Shown piece after piece: positions 28,055 through 37,615 of a stretch of DNA of 64,000 bases. The stretch covers positions 62,001-126,000 of the forward strand of contig NZ_JAUYTR010000007.1 in assembly GCF_030695065.1 (NCBI RefSeq). Reading direction: 5' to 3'. The position numbers were made by a program, and so were the translations under genes. The DNA comes from Sediminibacterium sp. Its GTDB lineage: Bacteria > Bacteroidota > Bacteroidia > Chitinophagales > Chitinophagaceae. How positions within the stretch are numbered: position 1 is the first letter of the stretch; each line of letters starts with the position of its first letter. Below the pieces are notes generated by a model. It searched no databases, was not told where the DNA came from, and saw only the letters and a list, made by a program, of their open reading frames with translations.

Positions 28055-29138
28055 TCGCTTTATCATAGCTGGTGGGGGTACGGGTGGTCATATTTTTCCC
28101 GCCATTGCCATTGCCAATGCAATAAAAAACAAAGTGCCTACTGCAGAAATTTTATTTATTGGTGCAAAGGGTAAAATGGAAATGGAAAAAGTTCCTCAGG
28201 CAGGCTATGAAATTAAAGGATTGGATATTGCTGGGTTTAATAGATCCTCTTTATTAAAAAATATTTCTTTGCCTTGGAAATTGATTAAAAGTTTTATTCA
28301 AGTAAGAACCATTTTTGCTCAGTTTAAACCCACTGCGGTAATTGGGGTTGGCGGATATTCTACTTTTCCTGTTTTGCGTTATGCGCAGAGCAAGGGCATT
28401 CCCACTTTTATTCATGAAGCCAATTCTTTTGCTGGTAAGAGCAATATTTTATTGGGTAAAAATGCAACGAAGATATTTGTTACAACGCCAGGGATGGAAC
28501 GGTTTTTTCCAAATGAAAAAGTATTAGTCTCTGGAAATCCTGTTAGAGATAGCATTGAAAATAATTACCTCTCGCGCAAAGATGCGTTGGCTCATTTTAA
28601 ATTGGATGAATCTAAAACCACCATTCTTGCTGTGGGTGGTAGCTTGGGTGCTGCCAGCATTAACAATGCATTGATGGAACATTTAGCCGCGTTAGAAAAA
28701 AATGATTTACAACTGATTTGGCAAACGGGTAAAACCAATGCAGCTCTTTTTCAAAAAGCTGCTGCTCCATATAAAAATGTATGGGTAGGCGAATTTATTA
28801 CCCAAATGGAATATGGTTATGCTGCTGCTGATATGGTTATTAGCAGAGCAGGGGCTATGGCGGTTACTGAGTTATGTGTATTAGGTAAAGTGGCTATTTT
28901 GGTTCCTTTTCCTTTTGCAGCCGAAGATCACCAAACGGCTAACGCCATGCAATTAGTAAACAATGGGGCTGCCATATTAGTGAAAGACGCTGATGCAAAA
29001 AATCAATTGGTTCAAACCGTTATTGATTTATCTGCTAACCCTATGGAACAAGAAAATATGAAGGGACAAATTAGAAAAATGGCTTTGCGTAATGCAGCTG
29101 ATTTTGTGGCCAATCAAATTTTAGCATCTTTATCATGA
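28047..29138 (+). CDS. murG: Lipid II synthase (UDP-GlcNAc transferase)
   Basis: A 363-residue peripheral glycosyltransferase that converts lipid I to lipid II. The N-terminal GGGTGGH loop is at residues 9-15, the GVGGYSTFPVL segment follows, and the UDP-GlcNAc site region ISRAGAMAVTEL is intact. The ATG at 28047 is chosen because the family starts just before the glycine loop; upstream codons in frame lie in the ftsW tail. It overlaps murC by four bases (ATGA). Confidence 0.95.
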   Translation: MHNRFIIAGGGTGGHIFPAIAIANAIKNKVPTAEILFIGAKGKMEMEKVPQAGYEIKGLDIAGFNRSSLLKNISLPWKLIKSFIQVRTIFAQFKPTAVIGVGGYSTFPVLRYAQSKGIPTFIHEANSFAGKSNILLGKNATKIFVTTPGMERFFPNEKVLVSGNPVRDSIENNYLSRKDALAHFKLDESKTTILAVGGSLGAASINNALMEHLAALEKNDLQLIWQTGKTNAALFQKAAAPYKNVWVGEFITQMEYGYAAADMVISRAGAMAVTELCVLGKVAILVPFPFAAEDHQTANAMQLVNNGAAILVKDADAKNQLVQTVIDLSANPMEQENMKGQIRKMALRNAADFVANQILASLS

Positions 29139-30505
29139 GCAAGTTAACTACCATCAATAATATTTATTTCATTGGCGTAGGCGGTATAGGTATGAGTGCC
29201 ATTGCACGATATTTTTTATCGAAGGGTGCTATTGTGAGCGGTTACGATAAAACTCCTACGGTTCTTACCAATCAATTAGAGAAGGAAGGCATTCTGATTC
29301 ACTATACCGATGATATTAGTTTAGCACCTCAGCAACCGGATGTTATTGTTTATACTCCTGCAATTCCAAAAGATCACCAAGAGCTGAATCACTTTATTAA
29401 TAATGGTTTCACGGTAATGAAGCGCAGCGATATTTTGCAGTGGATTACCGAAAATGCGTTTAATATTTGTATTGCTGGCACCCACGGTAAAACCACTGTT
29501 ACTTCTATGGTGGCGCATTTGTTGCGTCACTCTGGTTATGGTTGCAATGCTTTCTTGGGGGGCATTTCTGCTAACTATCATACCAATTTTTGGAGCCATG
29601 AGCGCAATGTGGTGGTAGTTGAAGCGGATGAATACGATAGAAGTTTTTTAAAGCTCTCTCCCAATATTGAAGTCATCACTTCTATGGATCCCGACCATTT
29701 AGATATTTATGGTACGGCCGAAGAAGTTGAAAAAGCGTTTGTTCAATTTTCGCAAAAATTAAAACCGGGTGGAACCATTGTTGCCAAGTATGGGTTGAGC
29801 AGAGCCGCCGAATTACGTGCAGATCACTTGTTTACTTATGATCACCAAAATGAGGCGGCGGATATTCATGTGAAATTGCTTCAAGTAATTGAAGGGTCTT
29901 ATCATTTTACTGTTCAAGGTAAAAACTGGTCTATTCCCAACTTGGTTTTGCATATGGGTGGCTTGCACAATATTGACAATATGATTGCAGCTATTACTGT
30001 AGCAAAGCAATTGGGTATTGATGATGATAAAATTGTTGCTGCTGTTGCCGATTACAAAGGGGTTCGCAGAAGATTTGAATATGCGTTGAAAACAACGGAG
30101 CATGTTTTAATAGACGATTACGCGCACCACCCCGATGAATTGAAAGCATTGCTATCTGGGGTAAGAAGTATTTTTCCTGATCGAAAACTAACCCTTGTAT
30201 TTCAACCACATTTGTTTAGTAGAACCAAAGACCAAGCTGCTGGTTTTTCTGCTACCCTTGATTTAGCGGATGAAGTAATTCTATTGCCCATTTATCCTGC
30301 AAGAGAATTGCCTATGGAAGGGGTGAACAGTGAAATGTTATTGAACAATATGAAATTGGCCAGTAAGCAGGTATTGAGTAAAACCGAATTATTAGACTGG
30401 GTTAAAGCCAATAAACCTTCCTTACTAGTAATGGCTGGTGCAGGAGATATTGATACGCTGGTGAATCCTGCAAAAGAATTATTAATGAATCATCCCCTTT
30501 TATAA
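29135..30505 (+). CDS. murC: UDP-MurNAc:L-Ala ligase
   Basis: A 456-residue ligase that adds L-alanine to UDP-MurNAc. The N-terminal GVGGIGMSAIARYF nucleotide-binding region, the ATP loop AGTHGKTTVTSM (about 112-123), the EADEYDRSFL segment and the DDYAHHPDE signature are all intact. Its start lies in the last four bases of murG; ftsQ follows immediately. Typical length. Confidence 0.96.
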   Translation: MSKLTTINNIYFIGVGGIGMSAIARYFLSKGAIVSGYDKTPTVLTNQLEKEGILIHYTDDISLAPQQPDVIVYTPAIPKDHQELNHFINNGFTVMKRSDILQWITENAFNICIAGTHGKTTVTSMVAHLLRHSGYGCNAFLGGISANYHTNFWSHERNVVVVEADEYDRSFLKLSPNIEVITSMDPDHLDIYGTAEEVEKAFVQFSQKLKPGGTIVAKYGLSRAAELRADHLFTYDHQNEAADIHVKLLQVIEGSYHFTVQGKNWSIPNLVLHMGGLHNIDNMIAAITVAKQLGIDDDKIVAAVADYKGVRRRFEYALKTTEHVLIDDYAHHPDELKALLSGVRSIFPDRKLTLVFQPHLFSRTKDQAAGFSATLDLADEVILLPIYPARELPMEGVNSEMLLNNMKLASKQVLSKTELLDWVKANKPSLLVMAGAGDIDTLVNPAKELLMNHPLL

Positions 30506-30511
30506 TTGGTA

Positions 30512-31339
30512 ATGAAAAAGCTGAACTGGAAAAAAATAATGATCAATACTGCTTGGGTGCTGAGCCTGGTAGGGGTATTGGTATTATTGGGTGCTTCCAT
30601 CCGCCAAAAAAGCAATAAAAAAATTAAAGGGGTAGTAGTTGAAATAAAAGGTGCCGAAAAACATATGTTCATAGATGAACAAGATGTTTTACAAATCGTA
30701 AATGATCCTGCACCTGTTACCGGTAGACCTATGCGAGGTGTTCAACTTCGTAAGCTAGAAGAACTGGTGAAGAAAAACCCTTGGGTTAATAATGCCGAAA
30801 TGTTTTTTGATAATCAATATCAATTACAAGTAAGCATTTTAGAAAGAGAGCCCATCGCTAGAATTTTTGAAACCAATGGCCAATCTTATTTTATAGATAC
30901 GGCTATGAACAGAATGCCTTTAAGTACCAAATTAACCGCTAGAATACCTGTATTTACTGGGTTTCCTAGTACTAAAAAAATAGATACTGCCTTAATTAAG
31001 TCGGTTATTCGTTTGTCTTCTTTAATAAATGCAGATTCTTTTTTAACTGCTCAAATTGCACAGATAGACATTGTTCAACAGCAACATTTTGAAATGATTC
31101 CAGTAATTGGAGACCACTTAATTGTTTTTGGTGATGCTACTGATGCCGCAGATAAACTAAACCGATTGAAAGCATTTTATGAATCTGCTTGGTTGCAGCA
31201 TGGAATGAATACGTATAAAATTATCAGCTTAGAATATAAAGGTCAGGTGGTAGGGGTAAAAAATCTGATAAAAATTGTACCCCCTGAAAACAATATTCCA
31301 ATTCAAATTCCGTTAACAAGTAAAAGAAATACTCTATGA
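30512..31339 (+). CDS. ftsQ: Cell division protein FtsQ
   Basis: A 275-residue bitopic protein: short basic cytoplasmic N-terminus, one membrane helix at about 10-30, a POTRA-like domain (about 40-115, with LEELVKKNPWVNNAEM) and a beta domain to the C-terminus. The ATG at 30512 is preferred to the TTG two codons upstream. It sits in the normal ftsQ place, after murC and overlapping ftsA by four bases, and should link FtsL and partner proteins with FtsW/FtsI. ddl and murB, often next to ftsQ in other phyla, are missing here. Confidence 0.9.
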   Translation: MKKLNWKKIMINTAWVLSLVGVLVLLGASIRQKSNKKIKGVVVEIKGAEKHMFIDEQDVLQIVNDPAPVTGRPMRGVQLRKLEELVKKNPWVNNAEMFFDNQYQLQVSILEREPIARIFETNGQSYFIDTAMNRMPLSTKLTARIPVFTGFPSTKKIDTALIKSVIRLSSLINADSFLTAQIAQIDIVQQQHFEMIPVIGDHLIVFGDATDAADKLNRLKAFYESAWLQHGMNTYKIISLEYKGQVVGVKNLIKIVPPENNIPIQIPLTSKRNTL

Positions 31340-32733
31340 ATCACAATGACGCACCTATCATTGTTGGACTCGACATTGGTACCACCAAGATTGCCGCAAT
31401 TGCTGGCCGTAAAAACGAATATGGTAAACTAGAAATTCTTGGATTTGGACGCGCCAACAGCAATGGTGTTTCTCATGGTCAGGTTCTGAACATAGACCAA
31501 ACTATTAAAGCCATTCAGGCTGCCTTAGAAAATTGTGCGCTTAGCAACCCCGATTTAGAAATTAATGAAGTGTATGTAGGTATTGCCGGTCACCATATCA
31601 AGAGCTTACAAACTCGTGGTGATATTGTACGTCAGGATGCCGATATAGAAATCAGCAGAGCCGAAGTTGAACAGTTGGTGAATAACCAACGCAAAACTTT
31701 TATTCCTGCTGGTGATCAAATTATTGATGTGATTGCGCAAGACTTTCATGTAGACAGCAATCAAAATATTAAAGATCCTATTGGATACAATGGTGTAAAA
31801 GTTGGTGCAAACTTTCATATCATTACCGGTGATAGAAATGCCATTCGCAATATCAATCGTGCAGTTACCAGAAGTGGTTTGCAAACCAAAGACCTTGTAT
31901 TACAACCTTTGGCTTCTGCAAGTGCTGTTATGAGTGAGATTGATATGGAAGCGGGTGTTGCTATTTTAGATATTGGTGGTGGTACTTCAGACTTAGCAGT
32001 TTTTTATGAAGGAATTTTAAAGCATACTGCTGTAATTCCTTTCGGTGGCGAAAATATCACCAACGATATTCGTTTAGGATTGGGTGTATTAAAAACCCAG
32101 GCCGAAGCAATGAAAGTACAGTTTGGTTCTGCTTTAGCAGACGAAGCCAAAGCCAATGCATACATTACTATCCCTGGTTTAAAGGGAATGCCTGCTAAGG
32201 AAATCAGTGTGAAAAGTTTAGCACAGATTATTCAAGCAAGAATGGGCGAAATACTTGATTTTGTTACTTATCACTTAAAGCAAGTGGGTTTAGATCATCG
32301 CGCTTTAAATGGTGGTATCATTTTAACAGGTGGTGGATCTCAATTAAAACACTTAATTCAATTAACTGAATATACCACAGGATTAAATGCTCGTATTGGT
32401 TTGCCAAACGAACACTTAGCTGCCAATCATATTGATGAATTAAAGAAACCAATGTATGCAACATGTATTGGTTTAATCTTAAAAGGATACAACGATTACG
32501 ATCATCAATACAAAGAGTTCACTGAGAAGTTTGTAAAGATGGAAGTGCCTTCTGCTTTAAAGAAGAACCCAGTTGCCCCAACTGAAGTGCCTACAGCAGC
32601 AGCACCTGTGATGCCAACGGTACCAGTTGAAAAAGCTACTGTTGACGTTACTCCTAGAATTAAATTCTGGGACAAATTCAAGAACAACTTAATTGAATTG
32701 TTTAAAGAAGAAGAAGACCAAGTAATTAGATAA
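31336..32733 (+). CDS. ftsA: Actin-like division protein FtsA
   Basis: A 465-residue ATPase that ties FtsZ filaments to the membrane. The phosphate-1 loop GLDIGTTKIAAIAG (about 11-24), phosphate-2 region LDIGGGTSDLAVF and adenosine region GGIILTGGGSQL are present. A variable Pro/Ala/Val-rich linker (about 410-440) leads to an amphipathic C-terminal helix (KFWDKFKNNLIELF), the membrane anchor. ftsZ follows after 19 bases. Confidence 0.96.
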   Translation: MNHNDAPIIVGLDIGTTKIAAIAGRKNEYGKLEILGFGRANSNGVSHGQVLNIDQTIKAIQAALENCALSNPDLEINEVYVGIAGHHIKSLQTRGDIVRQDADIEISRAEVEQLVNNQRKTFIPAGDQIIDVIAQDFHVDSNQNIKDPIGYNGVKVGANFHIITGDRNAIRNINRAVTRSGLQTKDLVLQPLASASAVMSEIDMEAGVAILDIGGGTSDLAVFYEGILKHTAVIPFGGENITNDIRLGLGVLKTQAEAMKVQFGSALADEAKANAYITIPGLKGMPAKEISVKSLAQIIQARMGEILDFVTYHLKQVGLDHRALNGGIILTGGGSQLKHLIQLTEYTTGLNARIGLPNEHLAANHIDELKKPMYATCIGLILKGYNDYDHQYKEFTEKFVKMEVPSALKKNPVAPTEVPTAAAPVMPTVPVEKATVDVTPRIKFWDKFKNNLIELFKEEEDQVIR

Positions 32734-32752
32734 AAACCCTAACCCTACCACT

Positions 32753-34732
32753 ATGATTCATTTTGATCTTCCTAAACAGAAATCATCCATTATTAAAGTA
32801 TTGGGTGTTGGCGGAGGTGGAAGCAACGCTGTTAACTTTATGTTTGAACAAGACATAGAGGGTGTTGACTTTATTATCTGCAATACCGATGCTAAAGCAA
32901 TTGAACAAAGTAAAGTTCCCAATAAAATTCAACTAGGACCACACTTAACGCAAGGGTTGGGTGCAGGTGCTAACCCAGAAGTGGGTAAGCGTGCAACCGA
33001 AGAGTCGCTAGAAGAAATCAAACGTATTTTAGAAGTGAATACCAAAATGGCATTCATTACGGTAGGAATGGGTGGTGGTACTGGTACCGGTGGTGCACCC
33101 ATTATTGCTCAAATTTGTAAAGATTTAGGCATTTTAACCGTTGGGATTGTAACCACTCCATTTGGTTTTGAAGGCCCGCGCAGACAGTTACAGGCAGAGG
33201 AAGGCATTAAAGCGTTGAAGCCTTATGTTGATACCTTACTCGTTATTAGCAACGATAAATTGCGCATGCAGTATGGCAATTTGAAAATGAAAGAAGCATT
33301 TTCAAAAGCAGACAATGTGTTGGCTACTGCTGCAAAATGTATTACCGATGTAATTAATAGTCGTGGTCATATTATTGTAGACTTTGCCGATGTATGCACT
33401 GTTATGAAAAATGGTGGTGTAGCAATTTTAGGTAAAGCAGAAGTAGAAGGAGAGAACAGGGCACAAATTGCTATTGAAGAAGCATTGTCTTCTCCTTTGT
33501 TAAACGATAGTGATATTAGAGGTGCTAAGTGGATCTTAATAAATATTAATAGTGCAGAAGGCGAACACGAGTGCACGATGGACGAATTAGAAATCATCAA
33601 CAATCATTTGCGTTTGCAAGCTGGTGAAGATGCAGATGTAATTGTAGGTATGGGCTATGAACAATCTTTGGATAAGAAAATTGGTATCACTTTAGTGGCT
33701 ACTGGTTTTGAACACAAAGATCCATTTGCAAAACCTGCTGCTGAAGCAAAACAAGAAGCAAAGCCTGAAAAGATTGTAATGACTTTGAAAGTGGAACATC
33801 CTGCTGTTAAGTCGGGTATTATTACTGCTACTACTTCTGCTGAGGCTGTTGAAAAACCGGCAACTGTAGCTCCAGTAGATAGCAATGCACCTACTTTTGA
33901 AACTTTAGAAATTCCTTCTGCTCCTCAAACAATTGTATTCGATATTACCCCTCCAATAGAACCTGCAGCGGCTGAAGCAGTTGCTGAGATAGACACTGTT
34001 GAAGAGGTTGTTTCAATGGGTGTTTATATGGAAACACCTGCCATTACCGAAGCTGAGCTAGAGTTAATGCCTACTTTGCAAGGACCACCTGAAGTACATA
34101 TTTTTGATGAAGTAGAAGATTTGGCTCCAATACCTACAGCCATTCATTCCAATTTTGCAACTGGGTTTTTGAATAAGCCTGCTAATATTTACGCAAGTGC
34201 TACTTCTTCGGCTTCACAAGAGCCTAATGAGCCAAGCAAGCCTGAAACACCTGCTCAGCCTATTATTCAGCCAAAACCTGAACCAATTTATTCAGCACCT
34301 GTAGTTCCGCCTACACCTCCAACCACGCAAACTCCTCCTCCGCCGGTGGCAGAAGATGAGAATCAATTTGATATGCAGTTGGTAGAGAAACCAGAGGGAT
34401 ATAATACACCGGTAACAGGACCTGTTGCTGCTGCACCAGATGCTGCTTGTGCTGGTGGAGATTATATGGATGATGTGGAAGAGCAAAAAAGAAGAGCCGC
34501 TGAGCGTATTCAAAAATTGCGCAACCTCTCTTTCAATGTAAACAACACTGCTGATATGAATGGGGAGTTTGACGCAGTGCCTGCATATGTTAGAAGAAAT
34601 ATGGAGTTGTTTGGCAACACCCTTACTTCTGTAGAAAATTTTTATAGTAAATACACCGTAGGGAAGGATGAAAACAATCAAACACAAATTAATACCATCA
34701 ACACTTTCTTAGACGGTAAAAAACCCGACTAA
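32753..34732 (+). CDS. ftsZ: Tubulin-like division GTPase FtsZ with long linker
   Basis: A 659-residue protein. The GTPase core (about 1-325) has the GGGGSNAVNFM start, the tubulin signature GGGTGTG (about 106-112) and the NTDAKAI segment. A Pro/Ala/Glu-rich linker of about 280 residues follows, against about 50-60 in E. coli. The conserved C-terminal peptide seems to be VPAYVRRN at 609-616; it is followed by another 43 residues ending in LDGKKPD, so the peptide is not terminal. Last gene of the cluster, closed by a strong terminator. Confidence 0.95.
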   Translation: MIHFDLPKQKSSIIKVLGVGGGGSNAVNFMFEQDIEGVDFIICNTDAKAIEQSKVPNKIQLGPHLTQGLGAGANPEVGKRATEESLEEIKRILEVNTKMAFITVGMGGGTGTGGAPIIAQICKDLGILTVGIVTTPFGFEGPRRQLQAEEGIKALKPYVDTLLVISNDKLRMQYGNLKMKEAFSKADNVLATAAKCITDVINSRGHIIVDFADVCTVMKNGGVAILGKAEVEGENRAQIAIEEALSSPLLNDSDIRGAKWILININSAEGEHECTMDELEIINNHLRLQAGEDADVIVGMGYEQSLDKKIGITLVATGFEHKDPFAKPAAEAKQEAKPEKIVMTLKVEHPAVKSGIITATTSAEAVEKPATVAPVDSNAPTFETLEIPSAPQTIVFDITPPIEPAAAEAVAEIDTVEEVVSMGVYMETPAITEAELELMPTLQGPPEVHIFDEVEDLAPIPTAIHSNFATGFLNKPANIYASATSSASQEPNEPSKPETPAQPIIQPKPEPIYSAPVVPPTPPTTQTPPPPVAEDENQFDMQLVEKPEGYNTPVTGPVAAAPDAACAGGDYMDDVEEQKRRAAERIQKLRNLSFNVNNTADMNGEFDAVPAYVRRNMELFGNTLTSVENFYSKYTVGKDENNQTQINTINTFLDGKKPD

Positions 34733-34768
34733 GCAACTTAGACTAACCCAACCATTATACTTTCGGAT

Positions 34769-34797
34769 GCCCTGCTCTTTTAGAGCGGGGCTTTTTT
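34769..34797 (+). terminator. Rho-independent terminator after ftsZ
   Basis: A ten-base stem (34769-34778 with 34782-34791, one G-T pair), a three-base loop and six Ts. It ends the 16-kb division and cell wall transcript. Confidence 0.85.
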
Positions 34798-34824
34798 ATT
34801 AGGCTTCGTTGATCCTCTAGTCCC

Positions 34825-34832
34825 TACCTTTG
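34825..34832 (+). promoter_or_regulatory. -7 promoter element of the epimerase-like gene
   Basis: TACCTTTG matches TAnnTTTG and lies 21 bases before the ATG at 34854. No good -33 partner is visible. Confidence 0.45.
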
Positions 34833-34853
34833 TTAATATATAAAGCATGTACT

Positions 34854-35846
34854 ATGGCAACTATCATGATTACTGGTGGAACAGGAACAGTGGGTAAGCG
34901 GTTAACTGAAATCTTGCTCGAAAAGAGACACTCGGTAATTATTGTAGGAAGAAGCGGCAATCCCAAACAGCCGCCGAAGGATGATGCAAACAGCAACAAC
35001 TTAAATTTAACCTACGCACAATGGAATATTGATGCCCAATCTATTGATGAATGGGCCATTCAGCAGGCTGATTATATTATTCATTTGGCTGGTGCGGGTG
35101 TTGCAGATAAACGTTGGTCGGATGCACGTAAAAAAGAAATTGCGGATAGCCGAATTAATAGTTGTGCACTTATTGTGAAAGCTTTGTCCTCTATCCCGAA
35201 TAAGGTAAAAGGGGTGATTAGTGCCTCCGCTATTGGCTGGTATGGCCCTGATAATCATGACGGGGCAGACAATGTAGAGGGCGGAGAATTAACTGCGGGC
35301 GCTAATAAAATTGGCTTCACCGAAGAAGCAAATCCTTACCCAGATTTTTTGGGTAATACTTGCAAAGCCTGGGAAGACAGTATTGCTCCTGTTACAACCT
35401 TAGGAAAGCGATTGGTTATTTTAAGAACGGGAATTGTGCTTAGCAATGAAGGTGGTGCATTGGTGGAGTTTAAAAAACCATTATTGTTTAAAACTGCTGC
35501 TATATTGGGCTCGGGCAATCAAATGATCAGCTGGATTCATGTAGACGATTTGTGTAATCAATACATTTATGCAATTGAAAACGAACAAATGAATGGGGTT
35601 TATAATGCGGTTGCACCTAATCCTGTTAGCAATAAAACCCTCACCATTGAATTGGCTAAAAAAATATGCGGCTCATTTTATATTCCTTTTTATGTGCCTG
35701 CTTTTGTATTGAAAATAGTATTGGGCGAAATGAGTATTGAAGTGCTCAAAAGTGCAACAGTAAGTAGTAGCAAAATCGAAAACGCTGGTTTCCAATTTGC
35801 TTATCCTACCATTGATGCTGCACTTCAAGCGTTAACGCACAATTAG
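34854..35846 (+). CDS. TIGR01777 family NAD(P)-dependent epimerase-like protein
   Basis: A 330-residue protein of the atypical short-chain dehydrogenase group (YfcH/SulA-like, TIGR01777). The N-terminal Rossmann motif TGGTGTVG, LAGAGVADKRW near residue 80, the SASAIGWYG segment and the conserved C-terminal half are typical. Substrate unknown for the family. The ATG at 34854 is chosen over a TTG at 34830 that overlaps the promoter. It is a single gene between the ftsZ terminator and a convergent ABC permease gene 18 bases away. Confidence 0.88.
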   Translation: MATIMITGGTGTVGKRLTEILLEKRHSVIIVGRSGNPKQPPKDDANSNNLNLTYAQWNIDAQSIDEWAIQQADYIIHLAGAGVADKRWSDARKKEIADSRINSCALIVKALSSIPNKVKGVISASAIGWYGPDNHDGADNVEGGELTAGANKIGFTEEANPYPDFLGNTCKAWEDSIAPVTTLGKRLVILRTGIVLSNEGGALVEFKKPLLFKTAAILGSGNQMISWIHVDDLCNQYIYAIENEQMNGVYNAVAPNPVSNKTLTIELAKKICGSFYIPFYVPAFVLKIVLGEMSIEVLKSATVSSSKIENAGFQFAYPTIDAALQALTHN

Positions 35847-35864
35847 TTTAGTTGCCGTATTGGT

Positions 35865-36692
35865 TTAAGCTAAATCTCTTTTGCTGTGTACTTTAAAGCA
35901 AACCACCCAAATAATTAGCGTGTACACACAAGTTAATATTACTTGTTCGCCCACTAAAGTAAGTGCCAATTCATAGCCTTCCTTTGCGTCTTTTCCAAAA
36001 TTGCCAGAGAATGCAGGGGCTACCAATATATTGTCGGATACTTCAATGGGTAAGAATCTGGTGATGGGCACTTTTTTGTATTTTAAATAAGCAACCAATA
36101 TGTTTTCGACCACTAAATAATAAAACAAGAATATTCCCAATGCAATGAATGCTTTTTTAACTAAGTAGCCCAATAAAAATGCAATAGACAATTGGGCAAA
36201 TGTTTGCAAATAAAACATGGGTATATAATGCAATTGCTCTGCTATTCGTCCCAAATTATCTGGATCTGCATATAGGCCAAAAGCCAATGCTACCAGCATA
36301 TACACTGCCATCACTACAAATGAAATGATTGCTACATCTATTAACTTACTCGCCATGAACTCTTTTCTGCTCCATCCATCTATGATGTTTTGCTTATGGG
36401 TTCGGTAATTGTATTCGTTGGTAATTAACATGATTACCAAGATGGCGGGTAATAAAACAAAAAAGGAAGAAAAATATGCAACCGTATGAAAGGTTTCTGG
36501 AAAAGCAAATGGATTACCCAATAACATTTTAGCAATATTGTTGGTCATTTCTTTTCCCTGTGTAAACTGGTTGTATATATTATAGAACATATAGTTGATG
36601 CTGGGATAAGTAAGCATCACTATTGCCAGCATCCACCAAAATGCTGGATACTTTTTTATTTTCAACCATTCTATTTTTAAGAGCAAGCTCAT
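35865..36692 (-). CDS. ABC-2 type transporter permease
   Basis: A 275-residue membrane protein with six hydrophobic helices, starting with the typical cytoplasmic LLKIEWLKIKKYPAFWW. This is the permease half of an ABC-2 exporter; substrate unknown. The ATG at 36692 is chosen over the TTG at 36701. It follows its ATPase gene by 17 bases, so the two form one unit. Confidence 0.85.
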   Translation of the reverse strand: MSLLLKIEWLKIKKYPAFWWMLAIVMLTYPSINYMFYNIYNQFTQGKEMTNNIAKMLLGNPFAFPETFHTVAYFSSFFVLLPAILVIMLITNEYNYRTHKQNIIDGWSRKEFMASKLIDVAIISFVVMAVYMLVALAFGLYADPDNLGRIAEQLHYIPMFYLQTFAQLSIAFLLGYLVKKAFIALGIFLFYYLVVENILVAYLKYKKVPITRFLPIEVSDNILVAPAFSGNFGKDAKEGYELALTLVGEQVILTCVYTLIIWVVCFKVHSKRDLA

Positions 36693-36709
36693 TGTATTCA
36701 ATTTAATTG

Positions 36710-37606
36710 TTAGTCGTTGGTTAATTCAAAGAATTTAGATTCTAGTCGCTGCTTTTTATTTAATAATAAATTCAATGTAATGCCTTTACTAAAGCAGAAT
36801 TGATTTACTTCTTCTAAATTGGCTGTACCTGCTGGAAAATGAATTTGTATGCGTTGATTGTCTTCTTTGATGCTCAATACATTTTGCATCCCCTCTATAC
36901 ATCCTTTGAGGGCTTGCATATCTGTTGCTGCTACTTCTACAATGTCTTCATTACTCAATACTTCATCAACTGGCCCACTGGTTAATAGTGTTCCTCTTTT
37001 GAGGATGGCTACATGCGAACAAATTTTTTCTACCTCATCCAATAAATGACTCGCTATAATAATAGTAATGCCTTTGTTTGCCAGCCTTCTTATTAATTCT
37101 CTGATTTCTAGAATTCCAACAGGATCTAATCCATTGGTTGGCTCATCTAATAATAGTACTTCGGGATTACCTAATAATGCCGCTGCTATTGCCAGCCTTT
37201 GTTTCATTCCCAAACTATATGTACTGAATTTGCTTTTCTTTCGCTCGGTTAGTTTTACAATTTCTATTACTTCGTCAATGGCTGCATCGTTTCCTCTTCC
37301 GCTAATGGCAGAAGTGATTTTTAAATTATCTACCGCAGATAAATAATGATAAAAATTGGGCGTCTCTAATAATGAGCCAATTCTTTTTCTTGCTGCGGCT
37401 GTTGGGGGTTGATTAAACCAACTATAAGTTCCCGTGTCTGCCCCTAATACATCTAATACAATACTCATTAAAGTGGTTTTTCCACTTCCATTTGGTCCCA
37501 GTATTCCAAATACACTTCCCTTTGGTATGGTTAATGAAACCTGCTTTAGGGCTTTTACTTTACCGTAGGCTTTGCTCACCCCATCTACTTGCAATACTGT
37601 TTCCAT
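36710..37606 (-). CDS. ABC transporter ATP-binding protein
   Basis: A 298-residue ATPase with Walker A GPNGSGKT (about 38-45), the signature reading YSLGMKQR (an LSGGQ variant normal for this subfamily), Walker B VLLLDEPTNGLDP and the switch His in IASHLLDE. The C-terminal 75 residues are an extra regulatory region. It pairs with the ABC-2 permease downstream. The family includes bacitracin- and lantibiotic-type exporters, but the substrate cannot be named. Confidence 0.9.
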   Translation of the reverse strand: METVLQVDGVSKAYGKVKALKQVSLTIPKGSVFGILGPNGSGKTTLMSIVLDVLGADTGTYSWFNQPPTAAARKRIGSLLETPNFYHYLSAVDNLKITSAISGRGNDAAIDEVIEIVKLTERKKSKFSTYSLGMKQRLAIAAALLGNPEVLLLDEPTNGLDPVGILEIRELIRRLANKGITIIIASHLLDEVEKICSHVAILKRGTLLTSGPVDEVLSNEDIVEVAATDMQALKGCIEGMQNVLSIKEDNQRIQIHFPAGTANLEEVNQFCFSKGITLNLLLNKKQRLESKFFELTND

Positions 37607-37615
37607 ATAATTATT

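Noticed and set aside
32505..33885. Minus-strand frames opposite ftsA and ftsZ
   Set aside because: Shadows of strongly conserved plus-strand genes.
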